DNA from: Telluria antibiotica | GTDB lineage: Bacteria > Pseudomonadota > Gammaproteobacteria > Burkholderiales > Burkholderiaceae_D | Assembly: GCF_011682055.1 (NCBI RefSeq) | Contig: NZ_JAAQOM010000001.1 | Coordinates: forward strand, 620,001-684,000 | Direction of reading: 5' to 3' | Length of the DNA: 64,000 nt | Part shown: positions 55,263-64,000 of the stretch, piece after piece | Layout of the letters: the number at the start of each line of letters is the position of its first letter | How positions within the stretch are numbered: the stretch's first letter is position 1 | The notes under the pieces: model-generated | The model's input: only the letters and a program-made list of their open reading frames with translations | The model's database searches: none | What the model was told of the DNA's origin: nothing | Translations under genes and position numbers: made by a program

Positions 55263-55576
55263 CGACAATCTCCAGCAGGTTCAGGTTTTGCCAAAGTGTA
55301 ACGTTTTTCCTCGTAGAGTCAAAATTTATTGCTCAGTTCCCAACATTTGACGAAGGATCGTCGTGCCGCGGGGCCCCGGCCACCTTGCCGATGAAACAAG
55401 GAAACTTTACGAGATGTTAATGTTGTTGTCCTCACGCCAAGCGTATCCTCCCGTATCCCGGTATTGACCGATATCGCAAAGCGAGGTCATCACCAGGGAA
55501 GATCAATTTCCAAGTGGAAATGAAATTTGATAATGCCTGCATTGCCCCCACTGAAAATTGCTCACTGGAGACCATC
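55263..55576. other. Intergenic stretch without a visible gene
   Basis: This 314-bp gap separates two divergent genes. It is AT-richer than its surroundings near 55280-55350 and 55395-55420 and probably holds both promoters, but I see no convincing -35/-10 pair, palindrome or RNA gene. Confidence 0.4.
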
Positions 55577-56548
55577 ATGTTCCAACGCCTGCTCGCTGCG
55601 TTCCGCACCCGTCCGCCCGCCACGCAGCGCGCCGCCGCCCACGACGCGATCGTGGCCGCGGGCGAGCACGGCCGCCACACGGCGATGCCACGGGACGAAT
55701 GGCGCGACAAGGTCCTGCACCCGCGCCTCAAGCAACACTGGAACACGCCGGACGCCTTGTACGGCACCATCATGGCCGCGCTGGCCGACGGGTTCGCGCC
55801 GGAGCTGATGACGTCCGCCGCGCGCCTCGTCCAGATCGACGATCTGCCGGAACGGAGCCATGCCACGCAGGGCATCGTCCTGTTGGAAAGCGGCCGGCCC
55901 GACGAAGCGGAGGCCGTGCTGCGGGCAGGCATCCGGGTCGCCGGCGAGACGGCCGTGCTGCTGACGAACCTCGCCAAGGTCGCCCACTACCGCGGCGACG
56001 CGACGGCCACGGCCGACCTGCTGCGGCGCGCCGTCCGGCTCGACCCGAACTACGAGCGCGCGCTGAACGGCTGGCTCGCCATCGAGCGCGAGCGCGCCGG
56101 CGAAGGCGGTTTCCTGCACGCGCTGCGCGACGCATGCGCCCTGCCCGGCAGCTGGCGCGCGCGGCTCATGCTGGCCCGCCACCACCTCGCGGCCGGCGAC
56201 CTGCCGGCGGCGCGCGACGAGTACACCGCGGTGCTGGCCGCCGCCGACGTCGACGGCAGCGCGCTGACGACGATGTCCGCCGACCTGGCCCGCCACGGCC
56301 ACACGGGGCTCGTCGTCACGCTCGTGGGGCCCGTCTACGAACCGGCGATGCACGGCGCGCAGGCCGGCTTCAGCCTGTTGCGCGCCTGCCTCGAGACGCA
56401 GCGCGTGGCCGACGGCGAAACGCTGCTCGCGCGCCTGCGCCCGCTCGCGACACCGCCGTTGGCGCGCCAGCTCGATGAATTCCAGCGGGCGTTCGACCGG
56501 CTGCACGCCGCGGCCCCGGCCGCGGAGCAAACCGCAGCACGCGCCTGA
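55577..56548 (+). CDS. TPR-like repeat protein
   Basis: This 323-aa soluble protein has tandem helical repeats of TPR type ('ATQGIVLLESGRPDEAEAVLRAGI', 'VLLTNLAKVAHYRGDATATADLLRRAVRLDPNYERAL', 'ARHHLAAGDLPAARDEYTAVLAAAD'). The N-terminus ('DEWRDKVLHPRLKQHWNTPDALYGTIMAALADGF') is outside the repeats. It probably scaffolds protein contacts; no partner is indicated. The ATG at 55577 has GGAG upstream. It is convergent with ppsA. Confidence 0.75.
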   Translation: MFQRLLAAFRTRPPATQRAAAHDAIVAAGEHGRHTAMPRDEWRDKVLHPRLKQHWNTPDALYGTIMAALADGFAPELMTSAARLVQIDDLPERSHATQGIVLLESGRPDEAEAVLRAGIRVAGETAVLLTNLAKVAHYRGDATATADLLRRAVRLDPNYERALNGWLAIERERAGEGGFLHALRDACALPGSWRARLMLARHHLAAGDLPAARDEYTAVLAAADVDGSALTTMSADLARHGHTGLVVTLVGPVYEPAMHGAQAGFSLLRACLETQRVADGETLLARLRPLATPPLARQLDEFQRAFDRLHAAAPAAEQTAARA

Positions 56549-56552
56549 CGCA

Positions 56553-56583
56553 TAAAAAAACCGCTGCAGCAGCAGCGGTTTTT
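56553..56583. terminator. Bidirectional Rho-independent terminator
   Basis: CCGCTGC-agca-GCAGCGG is flanked by a run of seven A on the left and five T on the right, so it can end both the TPR gene and the convergent ppsA. Confidence 0.85.
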
Positions 56584-56601
56584 CGTTGGACGCTCAAACG
56601 A

Positions 56602-59046
<2,445 letters not shown>

Positions 59047-59333
59047 GGTAAAACACCTTTTTGATGATGGAAATCTGTACGGCTGGCTGCCGACGTCCCG
59101 GTGACGACACAGCCTGGCGAGGCGGCGGCGGCTGGCCGGGCGTTGCCGTGCGGGACACGGCTGCGCTCCTGGCCGGCTTCGCGCGGCAGGCTGGTCGGGT
59201 TTGCGGGGGATTTCTTGTTATTCTTGGCGTCGTACAGCACAATCAAAACCAGTTGCCGAGCATTTTACCCCGTGCGACTGGGTTACACAGCCCTAGGGCT
59301 GCAACTTTGTCATTCTCTATTCAAAAAAACATC

Positions 59334-60182
59334 ATGTCCCACCCGAGCACCCCAGACAGTCCGGCCACCGCCCGCACCGTTTTCTTCGTTTCCGACGGCA
59401 CCGGCATCACGGCGGAGACCTTCGGCCACGCGGTGCTGAGCCAGTTCGAGATGCGCTTCCGCCAGATCCGCCTGCCCTTCATCGACACGATCGAGAAGGC
59501 CTACGAGGCCGCGCGCCGCATCAACGACGTCGCCATCGCCGACAACCAGCGCCCCATCGTGTTCTCCACCCTCGTCAAGCACGACCTGTCCGCCGTGATC
59601 CGCGCCGCCCAGGGCATGCACATGGACCTGTTCCAGACCTTCGTCGCTCCGCTCGAGCAGGAGCTGCGCGTGAAGTCGACGCACACGATCGGCCGCATCC
59701 ACAACGTCGTCGACACGGAGGAATACAAGAACCGCATCGAGGCCATCAATTTCTCGCTGGCGCACGACGACGGCCAGTCGCACAAGAACCTGGCGGATGC
59801 GGACGTGATCCTCGTCGGGGTGTCCCGTTCCGGCAAGACGCCGACGAGCCTCTACCTGGCCATGCAATACGGCATCAAGGCGGCGAACTACCCGCTGATT
59901 CCGGACGATTTCGAGCGCGGCAAGCTGCCGTCGGCGCTGCCGCCGTTCAAGCACAAGATCTTCGGCCTGACCATCACGCCGGAACGCCTGTCCGAGATCC
60001 GCAACGAGCGGCGCGCGGGCAGCAAGTACGCGTCGCTGGCGAATTGCCGCTACGAGGTGAACGAGGCCGAGCAGTTGATGCGGCGCGAAGGCATCCGCTG
60101 GCTGTCGTCGACCACGAAGTCGATCGAGGAGATTTCGACGACGATCCTCCAGGAGATCAAGCCCGATCGCCGCGAGTATTGA
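59334..60182 (+). CDS. ppsR: PEP synthase regulatory protein (bifunctional kinase/pyrophosphorylase)
   Basis: This 282-aa protein belongs to the DUF299 family: '[23 protein letters not shown]' at the start and P-loop '[19 protein letters not shown]' (162-180). It inactivates PpsA with ADP and reactivates it with phosphate. It is divergent from ppsA with a 287-bp gap. The ATG at 59334 ('MSHPSTPDS') is preferred; the frame is open much further but that part is not conserved in type. Confidence 0.95.
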   Translation: MSHPSTPDSPATARTVFFVSDGTGITAETFGHAVLSQFEMRFRQIRLPFIDTIEKAYEAARRINDVAIADNQRPIVFSTLVKHDLSAVIRAAQGMHMDLFQTFVAPLEQELRVKSTHTIGRIHNVVDTEEYKNRIEAINFSLAHDDGQSHKNLADADVILVGVSRSGKTPTSLYLAMQYGIKAANYPLIPDDFERGKLPSALPPFKHKIFGLTITPERLSEIRNERRAGSKYASLANCRYEVNEAEQLMRREGIRWLSSTTKSIEEISTTILQEIKPDRREY

Positions 60183-60203
60183 GCCGCGTGGCGGGACACG
60201 GTT

Positions 60204-60265
60204 GGTGGGCACGGGGTGCCCACCCTCCGGCCAGCTTATCGTAGGGTGGGCTCCCCGAGCCCACC
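60204..60265. repeat. Two REP-like palindromic units in opposite orientation
   Basis: Unit one (60204-60229) has GTGGGCAC-ggg-GTGCCCAC; unit two (60240-60265) reads CGTAGGGTGGGCTCCCCGAG then CCCACC. The A/T to T/A change between the units is matched on both arms, so pairing is kept. They lie between ppsR and the convergent DUF2071 gene. Confidence 0.75.
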
Positions 60266-61171
60266 GGAACGCGGATCCGCCAGCACCGTTTCCGATAGCA
60301 CCCTGAACGGTACTTGCGGCACGAGGAAACACAGCGGCTCGCCCGCCGCCGGCAGCGCATCCAGCAGCGAACACGCGACGGGTCCCGCCGGCACGAGCGC
60401 CCGCACGGCATCGAGCGGAATCGGCAGGTCGATGTGCGACAGCACGAGCTTCCCGAGCCGCGCCGACCAGCCCAGCGCCGCGTCCTGGCACGCGAGCATC
60501 GTCACGGCATCGTTCCAGCTCGCGAACGCGGCGGCGAAGTCCGGCGGCAGCGCGGGCCGCACGGCCGGGGCCACCGTGCACGCGAACGACGGCGCGCTGC
60601 CGTCCCCCGGCTCGATGCGGGTCGCGTAACCGTCTCCACGCGGGCCGTGCGAAAAATGCGCGGGCCGGTGCGTCTGCATGATGTCGCTGAACAGGCGCGT
60701 GGCCGCGACATAGGCCCCGTTGTCGATGATGTTTTCCAGGAACCAGACCGTCTGCGGAGGCGCCCCCGGCGGCAGCGGGCCGTCCAGGTACAGGCGCCAG
60801 TTGCTCTGCAGCGGCGACGGGAACAGGCGCCGCAAGGGTCCCGCCAGCGCAGGACCGAAATGGCCGTGCCGGTACGTCAGCACCGTGAGCGGCGTCTTCC
60901 CTTCATGCGTCCACAGGCGCAGTCCGGCCGGCAGCAAGGCCGCCGCGGCGCGCGCATCGACCATCCACGTGACGTAGACGACGTCGGCGACGTCGCTGCG
61001 CAAGACGGGAAACGGCAGGCGCGCAAACAGGGCAAGCCGCACGCGGGCGAGCGTGCGCGCATTCAGCACGCGGGCGAGCAGGCGTCCGGCAACACCGGGA
61101 TACGGATGGCGGTAGGCGCCGCGCGCGCGTGACGCGCTGGCGGTGGCCGTGGGCGGTGCCGAGCCGTCCAT
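60236..61171 (-). CDS. DUF2071-like protein (acetoacetate decarboxylase-like fold)
   Basis: This 311-aa protein resembles the DUF2071/YqjF group ('VVYVTWMVDARAAAALLPAGLRLW', 'LTVLTYRHGHFGPALAGPLRRLFPSPLQSNWRLYL', 'VWFLENIIDNGAYVAATRLFSDIM'). Function unknown. The ATG directly follows the stop of the EAL gene, so they form an operon. The last ten codons are encoded by the REP-like repeat. Confidence 0.65.
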   Translation of the reverse strand: MDGSAPPTATASASRARGAYRHPYPGVAGRLLARVLNARTLARVRLALFARLPFPVLRSDVADVVYVTWMVDARAAAALLPAGLRLWTHEGKTPLTVLTYRHGHFGPALAGPLRRLFPSPLQSNWRLYLDGPLPPGAPPQTVWFLENIIDNGAYVAATRLFSDIMQTHRPAHFSHGPRGDGYATRIEPGDGSAPSFACTVAPAVRPALPPDFAAAFASWNDAVTMLACQDAALGWSARLGKLVLSHIDLPIPLDAVRALVPAGPVACSLLDALPAAGEPLCFLVPQVPFRVLSETVLADPRSGGLGEPTLR

Positions 61172-62383
61172 TCAGAAGAAGTGGCGCCAGTCCTCGAGCC
61201 AGCCGGGGAATTCGTCCGCGGCCATCGGGTTGGCGATGTGGTAGCCCTGCGCGTACGTGCAGCCGAGGTCCTGCAGGAAGTCCCAGTCCTGCCGGGTCTC
61301 GACGCCGACGGCGACGGACATGCGATCGAGGCTGTGCGCCAGCCCGAGGCACGATTTCAGCACGGTGCCCAGCGGCCGCTTCTTCGACGCGCCGTCGACG
61401 AACGAGCGGTCGATCTTGAGTTCCGAGAACGGGATGCGCGCGAGGATCTGCAGGTTCGAGCGCCCCGTGCCGTAGTCGTCGATGGCGAGGCCGAAGCCCA
61501 TCATGCGCAGGCGCACGAGGCGCTCGATGAAGTCGGCGTCGAAGCTGAGGATCGACGATTCCGTCATCTCGAACGTCAGGTAGTCGGGCAGCACGCCGTG
61601 GCGCGTCATCGTCGACGCCACCTGGCGGATGAAGTTCGGGTGCGCCAGCGTCTCCGGTGCGAGGTTCAGCGAGATGGAGATCGGGATGCCCTGGTCGTGG
61701 TAGCGGCGGCAGCGCTCCACCGACATTTCCAGCATGGTCCAGTCGAGGAAGTCGATGCGGTTGTTCTGCTCCAGCGCGCCGATGAACGCGGACGGCCCCA
61801 GCATGCCGTGGTCGGGATGGCGCCAGCGGGCGAACGTCTCCAGGCTCTTCACCTGGCCCGTCGCCAGCTCGATCTTGGGCTGGAAGAACGGTTCGAACTG
61901 GCGCTTCTGCAGGCCGACGCCCACCTCGGCGAACGAAAAGCTGGGACCCGGCTGCGGCGGCGCCGGCCGGCCCGGCGGCTGGTAATTGTCCAGCAAGGCC
62001 TTCAGCTTCGTGCTCGTGACGGGCTTGGCGATCGTGCCCAGCAGGTCGACGCCGTGCGCCTGTGCGAGGCTCTCGACGGAAAACAGGACGCTCGCAGGCT
62101 GGGCGCCTACGACGATCAGGCGCACCGTGGATTTCAATGCGGCGATGGCACGCAGCAGTTCCAGGCCGTCCATGCCGCCCAGGTCGAGGTCGATGATGGC
62201 GACGTCCACCTTGGGCGTGAAGCTGGCCTGCAGGGTGCGCAGCGCCATCGGGCCGTCCGGCACGTCCGTGACGCGTGTCGCGCCCACCTGGCCCAGCGCC
62301 TCGATCAGCGCGCGGCGCTGCACCGGGTCGGCCTCCGCCACCAGGAAATGCAAAGACTGCAACTGCGATTGCCCCATGTCCAT
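61172..62383 (-). CDS. Receiver-EAL domain response regulator
   Basis: This 403-aa protein has a receiver-like domain (1-130) with 'VDVAIIDLDLGGMDGLELL' and 'GTIAKPVT', then an EAL domain (about 160-400). Motifs deviate: the EAL signature reads 'LETFARW', and EGVE reads 'VGVE'. Others are kept ('SLNLAPETL', 'EMTESS', 'IDDYGTGRSNL', 'LKIDRSFV', 'YAQGYHIANPM'). c-di-GMP hydrolysis may be weak or absent. GGAG lies 5 nt before the ATG at 62383. Confidence 0.88.
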   Translation of the reverse strand: MDMGQSQLQSLHFLVAEADPVQRRALIEALGQVGATRVTDVPDGPMALRTLQASFTPKVDVAIIDLDLGGMDGLELLRAIAALKSTVRLIVVGAQPASVLFSVESLAQAHGVDLLGTIAKPVTSTKLKALLDNYQPPGRPAPPQPGPSFSFAEVGVGLQKRQFEPFFQPKIELATGQVKSLETFARWRHPDHGMLGPSAFIGALEQNNRIDFLDWTMLEMSVERCRRYHDQGIPISISLNLAPETLAHPNFIRQVASTMTRHGVLPDYLTFEMTESSILSFDADFIERLVRLRMMGFGLAIDDYGTGRSNLQILARIPFSELKIDRSFVDGASKKRPLGTVLKSCLGLAHSLDRMSVAVGVETRQDWDFLQDLGCTYAQGYHIANPMAADEFPGWLEDWRHFF

Positions 62384-62434
62384 CTCAACTCCATCGATAC
62401 GTGGACGAAGCGTAACCTGAACGGACGGTGGCGT

Positions 62435-63223
62435 CTATGGCTGGCGAACGGCGTGTTGTTGCCTCAGCTGTTCGAAGAAGCACACGGCCGCGCAGGCCGC
62501 CACGTTCAGCGATTCCACGGCGCCCGCGTGCGGGATGACGACGCGGTGGGTGGCCAGGTTCAGCAGCGCGTCCGACACGCCCTGCCCTTCGTGGCCCAGC
62601 AGCCAGGCGACGGGACGGGACAGGTCCACGTCGTAGATCCGTTCGCTCGCATAGCCGCTGGTCGCCAGCACGGGCACGCGCGCCGTGCGCACGACGCTTG
62701 CCAGGTCGACGTTTTCGAAGATCTCGAGCACGAAGTGGGCGCCCATCGCGGCGCGCAAGACCTTCGGCGACCAGATCGACGCCGTGCCGGGGCTGCAATA
62801 CACCTGCCCGATGCCGGCCGCACCCGCGCTGCGCAGGATCGAGCCGGCATTGCCCGGGTCCTGCACGCCGTCCAGCAGCACGGCCGATCGGGTCAAGGCA
62901 TCCGGCCGCTGCGGCCGCGGCGTCTCGACGAGGAACAGCAGATGGATGCCGTGTTCGACCTGCGACAGCGCGCCGAACAGCGCGTCCGGCAATGACGTGG
63001 CCGGCGCCGTCACGCGGTCGACGATGGCCGCCACCTCGGCATTGGCGAGCGCGCCTTCCGACACGATGCAGTGCGCGGGCTGGCCGACGAGGTCGAGGTA
63101 CGCCTGGCACAGGTGCACGCCGTCCAGCAGCGAACGCCCCGCCTTGCGCAGCGCGTGGCTGCTGCCGGCGAGGTGTTTCAATTCCTTGTAAAACGGGTTG
63201 TCGCGCGACGTGATGCTCTTCAT
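62435..63223 (-). CDS. TrmH/SpoU-family RNA 2'-O-methyltransferase
   Basis: This 262-aa enzyme has an N-terminal RNA-binding part ('[38 protein letters not shown]') and the knotted SpoU domain with '[23 protein letters not shown]', '[14 protein letters not shown]' and '[25 protein letters not shown]'. It methylates rRNA or tRNA with SAM. Its start overlaps rnhB by 4 bp. Confidence 0.93.
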   Translation of the reverse strand: MKSITSRDNPFYKELKHLAGSSHALRKAGRSLLDGVHLCQAYLDLVGQPAHCIVSEGALANAEVAAIVDRVTAPATSLPDALFGALSQVEHGIHLLFLVETPRPQRPDALTRSAVLLDGVQDPGNAGSILRSAGAAGIGQVYCSPGTASIWSPKVLRAAMGAHFVLEIFENVDLASVVRTARVPVLATSGYASERIYDVDLSRPVAWLLGHEGQGVSDALLNLATHRVVIPHAGAVESLNVAACAAVCFFEQLRQQHAVRQP

Positions 63224-63876
63224 GCGAGCTCCGAAAACAGATCGGGCTCGATGAGCGCGCGGACCGGGGCAAAGCTGCGCCGATGGACGGGGCTGGGCCC
63301 ATGCTCGCGCAGGCGCGCGAGGTGCAGCGCCGTCGAATAGCCCTTGTGCTGGTCGAACGCATACTGCGGATACGTGTCGTGCAGCGCGACCAGGGCGGCA
63401 TCACGGGCCGTCTTCGCGAGGATCGACGCGGCGGAGATCGCGTGCACCTTGTCGTCGCCCTCGACGACCGCATGGGCGCGGATGTGGGGCGCGAACTGCG
63501 GGCAGCGGTTGCCGTCGATGAGGGCGATCGTGGGCACGGTCGCCAGTTGCTCGACGGCGCGGCGCATTGCCAGCATCGTCGCCTGCAGGATGTTCAGCGT
63601 GTCGATTTCCGCGTGCGAGCATTCGGCGATGGCCCAGGCCAGCGCGTGCGCCTTGATCAGCGGGGCCAGCTCGTCGCGGCGCGCTTCCGTCAGCTTCTTC
63701 GAATCGCGCAAGCCCTCGATCGGACGGGCCGGATCGAGGATCACGGCGGCCGCGAACACGGGGCCGGCCAGCGGCCCGCGCCCGGCCTCGTCCACGCCGC
63801 AGACGATGTCTTCCAGCGTGAACGGCCGGTTCTTCGGCGGCAGGCCGGGGTAGAAATCGAACTTCTTTTTTCTCAT
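63220..63876 (-). CDS. rnhB: Ribonuclease HII
   Basis: This 218-aa enzyme removes ribonucleotides from DNA. The active site is in '[23 protein letters not shown]' (Asp-Glu), with the conserved '[13 protein letters not shown]', 'DGNRCPQF' and '[20 protein letters not shown]'. It overlaps lpxB and the methyltransferase gene by 4 bp each, so the three are co-translated. Confidence 0.96.
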   Translation of the reverse strand: MRKKKFDFYPGLPPKNRPFTLEDIVCGVDEAGRGPLAGPVFAAAVILDPARPIEGLRDSKKLTEARRDELAPLIKAHALAWAIAECSHAEIDTLNILQATMLAMRRAVEQLATVPTIALIDGNRCPQFAPHIRAHAVVEGDDKVHAISAASILAKTARDAALVALHDTYPQYAFDQHKGYSTALHLARLREHGPSPVHRRSFAPVRALIEPDLFSELA

Positions 63877-64000
63877 GCTTTGCCTATCACCTGCAGCACG
63901 GCGCGGGCGCTTTCGCGCGCGGAATCGCGCAGCAGGCTGTGATGCATTTCGGTGAAGCGTTCACTCAGCCTCGCCCGGTTGTTCTCGTCCGTCAGCTGGA
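63873..64000 (-). CDS. lpxB: Lipid-A-disaccharide synthase, C-terminal end only
   Basis: Only the last 42 codons are in the window ('[39 protein letters not shown]'), the pattern of the LpxB C-terminus (N..L...F...H..L...A...AA.AVL..I). The overlap with rnhB is the normal lpxA-lpxB-rnhB order. The protein makes the lipid A disaccharide. Confidence 0.8.
   Translation of the reverse strand, partial: QLTDENNRARLSERFTEMHHSLLRDSARESARAVLQVIGKA

Noticed and set aside
60236-61171. Acetoacetate decarboxylase activity for the DUF2071-like protein
   Set aside because: The catalytic lysine context of true decarboxylases is not visible, so only the fold-level name was kept.

Overview
The window looks like chromosome from a high-GC betaproteobacterium of the Oxalobacteraceae, most like Massilia or a relative. 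This is inferred from gene families and order: lpxB-rnhB-TrmH methyltransferase, divergent ppsA/ppsR, smpB divergent from ratA-rnfH, and guaB-guaA. It also has a Xanthomonas/Caulobacter-type TonB receptor locus with a flavin halogenase. No rRNA or tRNA gene and no CRISPR array was seen.

Region A (1-18.6 kb) is metabolic and regulatory. It starts with a PAS/GAF sensor kinase cut by the window edge and a branched-chain aminotransferase. Next come two gene remnants lying back to back (EAL protein and porin) and a small PstS-like protein. From 5.5 to 17.4 kb is an alpha-glucan utilisation locus: flavin halogenase, secreted GH13 amylase, OmpR/QseC-type two-component system, large TonB-dependent receptor, RpiR-type regulator and GH97 alpha-glucosidase. 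A TTAAG-containing motif recurs at the control regions of this locus and is a candidate operator for the two-component regulator. nrdB follows, without nrdA beside it.

Region B (about 18.7-43.0 kb) is an integrative conjugative element built like a plasmid backbone. It holds a full set of virB2-virB11 genes plus virD4, an entry-exclusion lipoprotein, a KorA-ParA-ParB control/partition operon, an oriT with an IncP-like nic sequence, a MobC-like accessory protein and a MOBP-type relaxase. The cargo is one very large nuclease-STAND NTPase that resembles antiviral (Avs-like) proteins. An AlpA-like regulator and a tyrosine integrase lie at the guaA end. No replication initiator gene and no flanking direct repeat was found.

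Region C (43.0-64.0 kb) is core chromosome: guaA, guaB, rnfH, ratA, smpB, a TPR-GGDEF protein, a Bcr/CflA transporter, lepB, an NfeD/paraslipin cluster, ppsA, ppsR, an EAL regulator, a TrmH-type methyltransferase, rnhB and the end of lpxB. A dispersed REP-like palindromic repeat (consensus around GTGGGCAC-ggg-GTGCCCAC) sits at three intergenic places and forms or borders the 3' ends of two genes.
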